Of a stretch of 64,000 nt of DNA, positions 23,567 through 35,436 are shown piece after piece. Numbering within the stretch: position 1 is the stretch's first letter; each line of letters begins with the position of its first letter. Below the pieces are notes generated by a model, which saw only the letters and a list, made by a program, of their open reading frames with translations, ran no database searches and had not been told where the DNA came from. The translations under genes were made by a program, and so were the position numbers. The DNA is from Geosiphon pyriformis (taxonomy: Eukaryota > Glomeromycota > Glomeromycetes > Archaeosporales > Geosiphonaceae): positions 3,107 through 67,106 of the forward strand of contig JAAOMT010000503.1 in NCBI GenBank assembly GCA_016748015.1, written 5' to 3'.

Positions 23567-23640
23567 AAAATTAAGGAAACAAAGAGCTAATTTTTTTAAA
23601 TATATTTTAAAATAAAAAGTAATAATAATATATTATAATT

Positions 23641-25500
23641 AATAAACAAAGTTAAAAAAATAAAAAATAAAATAAAACAGATACAATTATTAATTATTTA
23701 AATTAATTAAGATAATATTATATATTTATAATAACAAAAATTATATTATTAATACTTAAAAAAAAACACAATCTATATATATTAAAGCTAATATTTAATA
23801 TCTTAACAATTATAAACAATTTTATAATACTATTAAAAGCAAAGATAAAAGATTACCAATATTAAAAAATATTAATTCATTATATAATATTAAACTGTTT
23901 TTTATTATAATTAACAAATATATCAGCCAAATTTTTTTCTAATATATTATTTTAAAACTATACACAAAATTCACAATTTTGTTAATATTTTAAAATTTTT
24001 TAAAACAAAAAAAAATTTCTGGTATTATTTTTTAAATATAAAACTTTTATTAAAAATTATATACAATATATTATTAAATATATATAAAAAAACAGTTATA
24101 ATATACATGATAATAATTTGTATAGATTAAAAAAATAAATTTTTATATAATAATATATAAATTTAGTAATTTTTTGTAAATATTAAAATCTATCTTATAT
24201 GAAAAAAAATAATTAAAAAATTCAAATTTATCATAAAATACTATAATAATACTTATTATATAAGCATTTCTGTACAGCTATAAATAAATAGTAATATAAA
24301 GTTTTTATAAAATAAAAATACAAACCAGTTGTAATTTTATTCATAAAATTAACAATTATATAAAAATTAAGATACCAAATCAGAAACAACTAAATTCAAT
24401 TAACATTTTTTAATAAATTATTATTTAAAACTCTAGTATCAAATCCAATTTTTTAATAAACACAATTAACTATTTTAAAGATATTATAAATAAAATATCA
24501 TATATTTTTTAAAACAGCATACTATTAATTTTAATAAATCATTTCAAAATACAAACCAATTAAAAAAAATATAATACTAATTAGCTTATTAGCTTTATTA
24601 TTACCTACAATATTTAAATAATTTTTAAATTTAGACTCCAAATAACATAAAGATTTTTATCTTTAATAATATTTAAAATGTAATAATACTTTAGTCAATA
24701 ATAATTACAAAAGTCAAGTAAAACCAAAACCAATTCAAATAAATATATTTAAAACAATTTGACTGTTCAAGTTTATTATAATTGCACAAAAAAAACATAT
24801 TTTAAAGCTAATATAATAGTTTGTAATTTAATTAAAGTAAAAAAAACCAACTCAAATATTTTAATATTAATATTTAAGTTTAAATCCTCAAAAAATACTG
24901 TAATATTAACTCTTATATTAACTGTATTTAGATCTCTTAAAAAGTTATCAGTGTAAATATTAACAATTTTTAAGCCAGCATTAAACAAACTGTTTTTTAT
25001 TATAGAAAAATTATCCAAGTTAAACACATTAGAAGACTAAGAATCTGTAAAATAAGATAAAACACCATAATAATAAAACTAATTAACAAGCAAAAACAAT
25101 TATAGTTATATTAAAAAATTTAAAATAAACAATAATATATTGTTAAATATTAATAAGTTTTAATATAATTTGAGAAATTTTACTAAAAACACTAAATACC
25201 TTTAGAATTAACAAAAAACTGATTTACTACAATATTATACAAAAAAATGTTTTTACAGAGTGCTATTAAGCAGTTTTTACAGTTTTAAATGTATTTTTAG
25301 TAAAAATACCACTAGTAACTTTAAGTACTATAGTGTTTATAACTTTTTTACTTTTTGCTTCATGTGATCATAAAAAAATATTTTTTGTTAAAGTATTTTT
25401 TATTACATAATAAATTTTGTCATTAATATTAAATAAAGACACAAAATTAACCATTTTAAATTGCTCAAAAAATATGACAAATTCTTTGTAATTTGCAAAA
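23641..25500 (-). mobile_element. Decayed LINE fragment, minus strand
   Basis: A/T-saturated. The RNase H core at 24776-25027 is the only segment I can align with confidence; the rest is placed by its distance to it. It ends abruptly at about 25500 where unique, more balanced sequence upstream of the SURF6 gene begins. Confidence 0.6.
24776..25027 (-). pseudogene. LINE RNase H fragment, decayed
   Basis: The translation (IVNIYTDNFLRDLNTVNIRV, FFEDLNLNINIKIFELV, LIKLQTIILALKYV) follows the RNase H segment of copies 1 and 2 (YTDGSLRNLG, FFEDIGMGLGVGMSEL, ELQAIALALECV). The catalytic TDG is TDN, again a G-to-A change; the Glu of the second motif is Lys. Confidence 0.75.
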
Positions 25501-25593
25501 GTTTTATCTACAACCTCGATGATTATCATCAAATTGTGTGATTGGTGGAATCCATAATAAATTATATATTATTTGAGTTATCTGATCCATCAA

Positions 25594-27135
25594 ATGGCTA
25601 CAACTTTTTCTCTTGACGGTCTTGAGGTCTGTTGGCCGCTTTTACTTTCCAAGAGTTATGAATTTAACTTATTTATCTTAATATTTTAGGACCGGATAAA
25701 GGCACATAGTGACTTTGTCGACGGTGTAATAAGTTTGATACCGCCTAAACATTATTTCAAAAATGAACCCAGTGGCGAGGTACCTGGGCTCTTTGATACT
25801 TGTTTTTTATCTCAATAATTTTCAATCGTTATTTATATTATACCTTAGTTTCTCCAGGAGAACACTACTCCTTTTCAGCCCAATAAAAGGAAACGTATCT
25901 CTAAAGAAGTTCATAAAGAACAGAAAAGACGTGGGAAAAAATTGAAGGTATTGATATTTAATGGGTTTGATTTTCACTTCCATCATTTTGAGATTATTTA
26001 AACATTATCGATTGACTATTAATTTAGCTTGATCCTGTGAATCTCAAGACGGTTCAGGAGATTCAGTTAGAAAGGCTGGAAAAGATGAAAAGAATTGCTC
26101 TAGATGATCAGGATCTCAATAATGAACATAAAAACAAATCCAATGTTGAAGAACAAGTTCAGAACGAAGGTTCAAATTGGTCTGATAGCTGATGACTATT
26201 TTTCGTTTAGCATACTTCACAGTTATTAATCTAGCTCTTTTGATCAGATGACATGTCTGTGCCTCCAAAAAAGACTACGCCTACCAGAAGTATTGCGGAT
26301 CGACTCGCTCAATTGCGTCGTGCTGCTATCAATACGATTGGTGAAAAAGATGGGGAAAAAAATATTAAAAGACGTGTTCGTGAAGCACAAAAAAAAGAAA
26401 AGAAAAAGGCATCCCAAAACAAAAAATCTAAAGCAATCGCAGACCCCATAAAGAATGGTAGTAAAAATTCAACAGAAACTGCCCTTGAGGATGGAGAAGC
26501 TGACGAAGATAAGATTTTATTCAGCAAGTTTGAATTCAATGACGAAAAGAAAAAGAACAAAAAGAAGGATGACAAGCAACTTATTAAAAAGGTGTTTTTT
26601 AATGTCAAAGTTTGTTAATAAATTTACAGTTCCCTCAATGGTTAATTTTCAAATTTTTAATAGTTGGAACTCCACAAAAAAGAGGTCGGGATGTTGAAGC
26701 AAAAAGATCCGGAAAAGGTATTCTATCCGTGTTCTGATTTTTGCTCAGTATTTATTATTTGGGATTTGTTTTCAATATTTATTAACTCTACAAAACTGCT
26801 GTATTTCTTTATAGGCAGGGAAGTTGGTTGAGGCAGAATCTTGGAAGAAGGTTTTGCAAAAAGCCTACGGAGAAAAAATTAAGGATGACCCTAAACGTCT
26901 TAAAAAGACGATCAAGCGTGTTGAAAAAACCAAAAAGGCCAGCGAAAAGTCTTGGTATAAGATTCAACCTGGAGAATATATGTTTGATGATGTAATAATA
27001 ATATAATATTAATCCGTCTTAACCAATTTATTCATTAGGAAAACACGCCTTGAAAATATCGCAAATAGTAAGGCACAGAAACAAAAAAAGAGAGCAGAAA
27101 ATATAAAAGCTCATATTGATGCTAAAAAGAAAAAG
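25594..27135 (+). CDS. RRP14: SURF6/Rrp14-family ribosome biogenesis protein
   Basis: Spliced model: exons 25594-25626, 25690-25779, 25849-25947, 26028-26169, 26248-26591, 26664-26717, 26815-26954, 27039-27135, with GT-AG introns and phases that join correctly. The N-terminus (DRIKAHSDFVDGVISLIPPK) matches the SURF6 N-terminal motif; the middle has RSIADRLAQLR and FSKFEF; the C-terminal half is the Lys/Glu-rich SURF6 domain (ESWKKVLQKAYGEKIKDDPK, KRAENIKAHIDAKKKK). Family members are nucleolar and act in pre-rRNA processing and assembly of both subunits. The last exon is not settled: splicing after 27135 to an acceptor near 27250 would add a tail containing APFGFKG, like the GFEG ending of the family, with a stop near 27327; AG at 27169 would give a very short end. 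No promoter motif is obvious. Confidence 0.85.
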
Positions 27136-27329
27136 GTAAAAAATTTATTATACAATATAATTTACAGAGCTATTAATATTATTATTTGACCAACTTCTTT
27201 TGGTAGAAATCTTGATTTATATGTTAAACATCATGTATACTGCTCAAAAGGAAAACGGTAAAGAACTATCCATTTTGAGGTTGGAAGCTCCTTTTGGATT
27301 TAAAGGTTGGATAATTAATTTCATGAATT

Positions 27330-27811
27330 AGACGAACGTATGTTGGCTTTAGAGGATTATTTTAGTTATTATGGTTGTGATGCCATTGACTTCTTTGATT
27401 TCAATTAACAACTGCATTAAATCACCAACGTTTGCCTTTAAATTAGAAATTATTTATTATCTTACAAGGTTATTAGGAAATCAAGATTAGGCCCTCAGTT
27501 TTTTAAATTGCGATGAGATACCTTTGCTTATCAAGACTCAAATAAACCCATCTTTGGAAAACAATTATTTTTAGAAAACTAAACCTAGGCCACACTCTGT
27601 TTCTCATAAAACGTTAGTGCCAATGAACCAAATAATGAATATTGACAGTAGATCCTCTTTAAATCTCCCGAATCTTGCAATAAACTGGTCTAACTGCACA
27701 ATCGGAGAAATAATTATTTTGTTCGTAATCGATGTTGTCAAGGCAACATCAAAATTTTTGAAGTCTTCTAACAACAAGATCACCTTTTAATTTCTTTTCG
27801 CCGTTTAAGAT
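27330..27811. other. Intergenic spacer between SURF6 and MIT genes
   Basis: Same-strand spacer of about 480 bp, no frame longer than chance on either strand. It should hold the 3' UTR of the SURF6 gene and the promoter of the MIT-domain gene; no distinct element is recognisable. Confidence 0.5.
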
Positions 27812-30721
27812 ATGGAAATGGAAGCTACCCCTGTCAATACAGTATATGTCTTTTTCATCGTTTGTTTCTTTATATTTGGTTTGATTTAAACAATTTCTTG
27901 TTCGTTTAGGCACACGCATATGCCAACGCCGCAGAGGAGTTCGAAGAGAAAGAGCAATGGGGAAAAGCATTGGAAGCTCATTTTCGTGCAGCAGGTAATT
28001 TGAGGTTTTAACTTCATATAAAAAATCTTTGTTTCATGCTAATCCATTGATCCTTTCTACAAGAACAATTTCTACTAGCCATTTCTTATACTTCGGATTC
28101 AGAGGTAATTTCCTCACCTTATTTATTTCTTACCGCCATTAGTTTATGTTTACCAATCAATCACACAGGCAATTCGAACCCTGAAAATGCTTTATGCGAA
28201 TCATAATCGTCAAGGAAAAGAGCTTCAACGACGATTAAGCAAACAATCCCAGTCTTCACCCCGACAAAAAGCTGTTCAATCTTCTTCCGGTAGCAACTCA
28301 CAACCTTTATCATCATCACATCGTAATCGATTGCCGCCCTCCTCTTCATCACCAGGACAAACTCCTCGACAGAATTCGAGTTATGCGGCTCATAGGTTAC
28401 ATCAACAACAAAATTTGCAAATTCAAAAGTTACAGCAAACATCAAGGCTTTCAAGTGCGGGCCATTCCTCTCCAATAATTCCGAGAGATTATTTCTCGAC
28501 CAACCAACATTCTTATGATGATGATGATGATGATGGGTCAGGCTTCAACATACCATCATTAGCCTCTAGGAACAATATTAGCCAAACCAAATCTAACAAT
28601 GAACGATCACAATGTAAGAAATAAACTTTCGATGCTCCAGATTTTTATTTTATTTTTGACATGTTATGTTTAATATATATCTTTTAAACTATATATCGGC
28701 TAGCTCCAACCCCATCTTTAAATGCTCCTAGAGATAGTGTCGAATCTTTGAACCCTTCGCTCAATCAATCCTCAGTTTCAGTCGAGGAATCTTATATGGT
28801 TTTGAAAGAAAACAATGATTCAGCTGATGTAAGCATTTGACTTTTGAATGGTTTCTTCTAAAATAAGGTCAGATTTAAATAAATTGCATCTTTTTAGGAC
28901 GACGATTCTGACCCTTTTAACAAGTTTTGGGAAATAGTGGAATCATTAGTCTCGAAAGTTTCCAATCCAGTCGCATTCGCTACTGTACCTCTTCATCTTA
29001 GTGGTTTTCGGAATATTAACGATTACTCTAAGCCATTAGAGAATAATATTGTCCCACTCTCATTGCCTATTCAAAATAAGCTGAATCAGCATATAGGTTA
29101 ATTTATTACTTAATTAAACATACGTTTATTATTATATTTCTTGGCTTTTGATTAACTTTAATTCATTCCAGAAACTTATACGAAACCTGACGCCCTCTCT
29201 TCGACCATGGTGGAATCATATTTTATTGTTCCCACCGACAAAAAACTCATTTCCAATAATTCAGCTGGAGAATATTCTGCTTCCTTGTCTGGAAAGTTCG
29301 TAAAAACTTTTATGCTACTGATAATTGGAAGAATAATAAGTCCATTAATAGCTTAATTTAAATTAAATTTTTCTAGTAAAAACCCCCCCTCTATATCCAA
29401 GACTATAGAAGAATATGCGATCGAAAACCAGCAACTCAAGTTAATTCTCGATAACTTATCTAAACGAATGTTAGCCTATGAAAAGGTATGTCCTAAATCT
29501 TCTCATGAGGCTCTTAAGTTTATTTATCTTTCGCATTAACTGATCCCTCTTATTTAGGCTGCAGAGGAAAATAGCATGTTAAAAAGCAGCATAATGCAAT
29601 TTAGAAACGATGTTGAGAAACAGGTATTTAAAAAGTGCTAAACCTATTTCAAAATTGACCAATTGTTATTCAATTAAATTCTCAAAAAACAAGGCTAAAC
29701 GTATAAAACAAAGCCAAGAGTTAAGGTCCTCGCTCTTGGTAAGGCAATTATCCCCGGACAGTTCAGCCGGTAAGTAAGTACTTTGGTGCTTATATTTGAT
29801 CTAAAATGTACAATACCCAATATTTTTATTACTTATTATCTATCCCTTGAAATTCACCTTTATTGAATGAAAATTCAGTCACAAACTCCAATTTTTTGCA
29901 AAGAAGAGTCAAGGAATTGGAGGATGAGCTGCGTAAGGTTAAGCACGACAATGAAACACAGGTAAGTCAGATTTATCTTTAACCCTTGCTGAACTTAAAT
30001 TCATACCTAACGCGTAAAATCTTCAATATGATAGAAAGTTCTTATGACAAAGTATCGGGAACGCTGGGAAAAGCTCAAAGAATCTGCTAAGAAACGACGT
30101 AGTGAGAAACAGAGTGATAGTGTCTCAGGGTCTCCAACCAATGCAGCTTTGTCCTTAGTCACGAACAATGAATCCAAATATCGACAAACTAGCACACCAT
30201 CTACTACATATTCGCGGCCACAATTATCACCATCTCCCACATCCAGGACTCCAACTCCAAAACCACCTTCACAGGGATCCGTATCACCGCCTGCAAGCCC
30301 TACGATTTTTGGATTCCCAAAACAACGTCAGGGTGTTGGTGGCCTCTTCAACTCTCCCTCACACAATTCTAATTCCAAAGGGAACAATGTTGTATTAACA
30401 GCCCGTGAACGTACTCCTGTTCCCCCGACTACTACCATTGTTCACGCCACTGCAACTGGTTCTCCTACAATAACTCATGATCGTAGTCAGAGTATGAGTA
30501 GCGATCTACCTTTTGCTTTGTCGCAACCGGAATTGAAAAGGCCAAATTCGTCGAGCTCATTAATGCCTCATATTTCGTCTGCTCCTAGGAGAGATTCAGC
30601 TCCTGAAATATATTTCAGAAGGCATTCCTCTACCTCTTCGATTTCTTCTATAAACGCTATAGGTACTAGTTCTGTCCAAAGCGTATATCACACTGCACCT
30701 TTGGCTGCTTCCAACATTTAG
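27812..30721 (+). CDS. MIT-domain coiled-coil protein, Atg38/NRBF2-like
   Basis: Spliced model of 12 exons, 689 residues: 27812-27841, 27910-27994, 28064-28104, 28169-28613, 28704-28828, 28898-29096, 29172-29295, 29377-29485, 29558-29623, 29694-29769, 29879-29961, 30035-30721. All junctions are GT-AG and in phase. Residues about 10-75 form a three-helix MIT domain (AHAYANAAEEFEEKEQWGKA, LEAHFRAAEQFLLAISY, EAIRTLKMLYANH). A Ser/Gln-rich linker with six Asp follows, then DPFNKFWEIVESLV, a coiled coil (NQQLKLILDNLSKRM, VKELEDELRKVKHDNETQ, YRERWEKLKESAKKRR) and a long Pro/Ser-rich tail. MIT plus coiled coil suggests a fungal Atg38/NRBF2-type subunit of autophagy PI3-kinase complex I; that assignment is inference, and another MIT adaptor of ESCRT-linked traffic is possible. 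Confidence 0.82.
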
Positions 30722-31250
30722 AATGGCCAAAGAATTTGTTGGAATCTACCTATACAGTTGATCAGATATGCCCGAAACCTTTAAATGATTTTACGGACGG
30801 TGTTGACGTTGGCATGAAGCTTTTTCCCTCATGATTTTCAGATAAATAATCCCAAGAAAGGAGACCCTTACACATGGTACATTTTTGATCAATTTCTTTA
30901 TCAAGAAATGTGAGTTGCTACTGGTTCACAACCTCCATTTCAAATATAACAATTTTCCACTTAAATCATCGAAAAACCCAATTATAGAACTCCTGAGCCT
31001 TGAACTTATAGAAGTACTAATATGTAGCAATTTATTATCCTTTTTAGAATTTTAACAATCAGAGAATCACCTTGTAGTTAATAAAATTTAGACATTTCGA
31101 GATTCGTACAAAGCAGATTGAAATTTAAAAAGAAATTGGTCTGCTATTTTTAACATGAAAAAATTTGGGCAAAAGTGGGTTAGCAATCAGGATGGCGTAA
31201 CTTGAAAAATGTTTTCGCGTCGCATAAAAACATCTTAACTACTTTCTTTT
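30722..31250 (+). other. 3' flank of the MIT-domain gene
   Basis: AT-rich but not repeat-like. Short stop-limited frames only; probably 3' UTR and intergenic DNA. Confidence 0.5.
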
Positions 31251-31880
31251 CATGATGACTCGCTCTACTAATACCCTCTCGTTGTCATCTTTGGCCTGCA
31301 CTTCTTTACTCACGCGCGTTCAAGGCTCGAGGGTCGCGAAACGGTGGGATCCCCTGGAGTATCACAAGACCAGGGTTGAGGCCAGCCTTCCTTTATATAA
31401 AGGAAGCAGTGGCCGCTCGTTTTGCTTAGGCTCTTAAAGACCCAAGAAACTCCGGAGAACCATGAGGCAATCGTGAGGGGGATTTATCTTTCCCAGCGCT
31501 CTCCTGTTCATGTTCACGGCATAAGGCAGTTTGGTACCAAATATTTAAGTGAATCTTTTGAAGACCCTCAAGGATATGCGGATTAAGTTAATGAAAAAAG
31601 TAAATTGGGGAAGGAGCTATGGACAATGATGCAAACGATCCTCAATGCGAAGGCAAGTATTATTTCCTTACACCTGCAATATTTTATCTATCATAACACC
31701 AACATATATATTAATTCTTTGCCACGTTATCAGGTTGCTGTCCGCGAAACGGTGAGGCCATTCAATCAAAGGGGTCAAGCATATGTCATGCATGTTCACG
31801 TTAAAGAAGGAAAAGATTGCAAAGGCACCCCATCCACATTAGCTTGGGGATTTGTCTCCGCGATTATAAAAAAGTTTTAA
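31251..31880 (+). other. GC-richer patch, possible unrecognised gene fragment
   Basis: Distinctly higher G+C than its surroundings and containing CpG-rich words. One frame reads QETPENHEAIVRGIYLSQ, SPVHVHGIRQFGTKYL and SFEDPQGYAD before a TAA at about 31584, continues in the same frame as VNEKSKLGKELW, and could splice by a GC-AG intron (about 31653-31733) to VAVRETVRPFNQRGQAY and VMHVHVKEGKDCKGTP, ending at 31880. I recognise no family. A perfect palindrome with a TATA-like centre lies at 31387-31406. It may be a small gene, a degraded gene or a repeat fragment. Confidence 0.3.
31387..31406. repeat. 20-bp perfect palindrome with TATATA centre
   Basis: CTTCCTTTAT followed by its exact reverse complement ATAAAGGAAG. 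It could form a cruciform or act as a symmetrical protein site; the centre also fits a TATA box. Confidence 0.75.
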
Positions 31881-31889
31881 TATATTTTA

Positions 31890-34090
31890 TCAGATGTAAT
31901 TAAAACCTAAAAAGTTAATAATAGTTTTTTCTAAAATTTAAATTATTAAAAGCTTCCAAAGCCGTTAAGCTAATAATTTTAAAAATAATATGTTATTTGT
32001 TTCCAATTGATTAATACTATTATTTAATTAAAATTATTATTAACATTATATTAAAGTAATATTAATTTACAAATCAATAATCAGAACATAATATAAAAAA
32101 TAATATATAATTATGCACAATTATGTACATTTATATAAAATTATTATAAAATATTATAAAAATGAATTTTTGTTATTTAAAATATTAAAATATATTTTAT
32201 ATTTTTTGTTACTTTATTAAATATTTTTTTAATATTGTTATTAAAATCATTAATATTAATTATTTTCTATGTTTTTTGTTTTTACAATAATGTTTTAACA
32301 TTAGAGATTTTAAGAGAGTTTAGGTATTTTAAAATTATAAAATTTCTTAAAAAATATAAAATTGTTTTTACTAATCAGTTTTTAAATAATTACAATTTAT
32401 GTTTTATTTAGAAAAATTCTTGATGTTAAAGATATTTAAATCTTAAAGATTTGGTTTTAATTAATTTAAATTTTTTTTTCAACAGAAAGTTGTTTGTATT
32501 TAATACTTTATATAAAAAAAAAGTATGCTTAATATTAATGATTTTAAGATTTTTCAATTTGGTTTAAAAAAACTTGTTTAAATAAGATTTTAATATTTAT
32601 TAATAGTTTAATTAAGAATATTAATTTATTAAGTATTATAAATAATATTAACTTATTTTTCAGATTTAAGTTTGAACATAAAAATAAAAATTCATAATTT
32701 ATTATTATTTATAATAGCTAAATTACAAATTATTGTCTTGGTATTAGAATATATATTAATTTTAAGCAAAATAATTATTAATTTAGATAGTTAAAATTAA
32801 ATATTTATTAAACTATAATTAATTATATTTAATTTTGATAATAAAATATTATTATATAAGCAATATTATTTTTAACAAAAAAAATTTTGTTAAGTAGTCT
32901 AAAATCAAAAAATATTTTAATATTTTTAATAATAAGCAAGTTAATATATTAATAAATAAAATTATATTATTAAAATTTTTGTTTAATTTATTTTATAAAT
33001 AAAACCCAAACACAACTTAATATAATGCATCAATTAAATAATCTAAATTATGCATAAATTATGCTTTTATTATGTTTTTAGTTAATATCAAAAAAAGTTT
33101 TTAATAACTAATAGTAAAATAATTTTAATATTTTATTAAATTAATATTTAATATAATTAAAAAAAACTTGATAAAAAGTTAAATTTAAAGCTAAAACAAT
33201 TGATTTTTTTTAATTCAAAATATTAATTAATATTATATTATTTTGGTTTAATATTCTGATTTTTAAATACTTTATTAATAAGATTATAATTAATTTACAC
33301 ATAATATATTATAAAAATATTATATAAAAATTGTTAATAATAATTAAAAAACAGTTTTATAGTCTAAATTATTCTAATATTTTGTTTATTTAATATAGTA
33401 AAATAAAAATTTTAAATTATAATTTCGTTTATAATATAAATTTAATTGTTTATTAAATTTTTTAAATAAATATTTTTTATTTTAATGGTTTTTAATTAAT
33501 ACAAATTTGATTACTTTTTTGGTGTTTTAATTTTTGGCTTTGTGTATTAGCAATAATAATTTGTATATAATAGTTAATAAAAATTTTATGTTTAAAAATA
33601 AATTAATAAGATTTAATTGGTTTTTAATAATATAAAAATTAAATATTAAAGTTGTTTATAAATTAACAATAGATTATAAAAAACATAATTAATTAACTAA
33701 TTTAAATTTAAAATTATATTAAAAAATACATATATATTGTGTATTAATAATTTAGTATTTGTTAATATTTGTAATTTTTTTAAAAATATTTAATATCATA
33801 AAAAGTTATATCATAAATTTTAGTTTAAAAATATTTTGCTTGTTTTTTTGATTTAAATAAAAATATTTAATTAAAATAAGTATGTAATATTATTTATAAT
33901 TAATTATGAATAAAAAACATAAATTATATTTAATTTAAAATACTTAATTATTGTATTATATTAAATAATAATTTAAGTTTTATTTGTAAAATTTGATAAA
34001 AAACAAAAAAAATAAATTTTTTTCTCTCTTTCATCCCAAATTCCTAAAAAAGAGTCAAAAAAGTTTTTTTAAAAAAAGTTTTTACAATTC
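31890..34090. repeat. AT-rich decayed repeats with a minus-strand LINE tail
   Basis: No coding frame. The reverse complement of 32985-33120 resembles the LINE 3' UTR (GATTATTTAATTGATGCATT, then AAGTTGTGTTTGGGTTTTAT against AGGTTGCATTTGAACTTTAC), implying a decayed minus-strand LINE extending right from there. The stretch 31890-32980 is unassigned. Confidence 0.5.
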
Positions 34091-34423
34091 AGTACGATAA
34101 ATCCAAACCATTTTTGCTTGATTACAAGACTATTGTTGGTCCCAGTATTGCCATAATGAAGAAGTCTGCCAAAGGCTTTAGTGCTGATACTATTAGTAAG
34201 GATGTTGCTCCTAAGAAAAAAAAAAAGGGGTGGTATTCTAAAAGATGGTGCAGCTTAGAAAATAGTTTGTCTAATAAAGTGGTTGGTGGTTCTTGGGGGT
34301 TTGAGACTGGAGATACCACTGAATTTGACAGTGTGAACATAGAAAAGAAATTTTTAGTTAAGAAAACTAGTGTAGATTATGGAGAAAAAAATTTTTTAGA
34401 AGGAAAAGACAATAACCAAACAT

Positions 34424-35436
34424 TGTTACCAGTAGAATTTTAGCTATTAATTAGCATAAAATTATTCTTATAATTTCTATAATTTATTAGTATATTAATA
34501 TAATTTCAAATTATCATTTATTATTTAATCAATTATCACATATCACGATTCAATTAAAATAATCTAATTAGTATAACAGAAAGTAGAATGATCAAATTAC
34601 ACAATACCCTGAACTTTGTAACATTCAAAAATTTGCCAAAATTTACAGAAATTTGCCGAAATTTATAAGAAATTCACCGAAATTTACAGAAATTTGCCGA
34701 AATTATGAATAGTTCACCCAAATTAATCAATAGTTCAGCGAAATAACTTGTAATTCATTAAAATGTATCTTTAATTCACCGAAATTTGAGCAAAGAGAAA
34801 AAGTGCAAGTTTATAGACTAGTACTACAACAAGTTGTATAAAAGAAGAGCTTTTCTCTTCTGGAAAATGTATCTTACTTTAGATTTATCTCTTAAAACTG
34901 TTCTTATACACACAAAAAAAAATAAATATCAAATAATTCGAAAAAACCAAATTCTTTAATTATTGTACTTAGAAAATCTCCAAAACCCAACTAATATTTC
35001 GAAATTGATTAGCTACCAATTTCAGTAAACTGTTAATGACTCCAGGCCTGAATAGAAAACATTTCTCTTAACAAAAATTCTATTTCTTTTATGTTTTTTT
35101 TATTTTTTATTTTTTTTCTTATTACAATCATTAAGGTAGCCTATAGACAAGATTCTTGTAGAAGAGTTGACTTTTACAGCAAAGTAACTATACATTTTAG
35201 TGAGCTTCCAGACGAGCAATTCCTAAGAAAGAGTTGATGTTTACTACAATATAACTACATAAAGTAACTGGCACAAAATTGGCCATTCCACTTATAAGCC
35301 CAGCAGTTCAAATTATAAGAGATAATTTGAAGATAAATTCAGTTATTAGAGGTTTAACTACTTCTAGAAAACGTAAATTCACAACAAACAGACATTAACA
35401 ACATTCAAGAAAAGAGACCAAAAATCTCTGATAACA
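34424..35436 (+). repeat. Solo LTR inserted in LINE ORF1, TSD ACAT
   Basis: Begins TGTTACC and ends GATAACA, so it has TG...CA ends with a 7-bp inverted repeat differing at one base. It is flanked by ACAT at 34420-34423 and 35437-35440. Removing LTR plus one ACAT (1,017 bp, a multiple of three) joins DNNQT to SKGPKIVTKQALG in frame, the expected ORF1 order. Inside: an AAATTTGCCG minisatellite (about 34620-34800), a TATA box followed by a GC-containing start region near 34855, and no coding frame. Strand is arbitrary. It is the footprint left by LTR-LTR recombination of a complete element. Confidence 0.88.
34620..34800. repeat. Degenerate minisatellite in the solo LTR
   Basis: At least six imperfect copies of a unit around GAAATTTGCCGAAATTTACA, drifting to variants with TTCACC and TTCAGCG. 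A plausible LTR regulatory array. Confidence 0.75.

Larger units (their letters stand above)
21309..23640 (-). mobile_element. ORF1-only non-LTR element with LINE-type 3' tail
   Basis: A single gag-like ORF of about 710 codons (with stops) on the minus strand is followed directly by a 3' UTR that matches the LINE tail (GGTCTGAGTGGCTGGTTACA, then ATGTAGAAAACACATGATTA and a T/A-rich end at 21309). No endonuclease, RT or RNase H lies between. It is much less AT-decayed than its surroundings, so it arrived more recently. It could be an internally deleted LINE or a non-autonomous family mobilised in trans. Confidence 0.75.

Noticed and set aside
23076-23615. Plus-strand 179-codon frame
   Set aside because: Antisense to the N-terminal part of the ORF1-only protein; no recognisable domain.
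26309-26608. Minus-strand frame with hydrophobic Phe/Ser-rich protein
   Set aside because: Antisense of the Lys-rich SURF6 exon 5; composition is the mirror of AAR/AAA codons.
31300-31400. Possible tRNA or rRNA fragment in the GC-richer patch
   Set aside because: No cloverleaf, A/B box pair or conserved rRNA word could be found.
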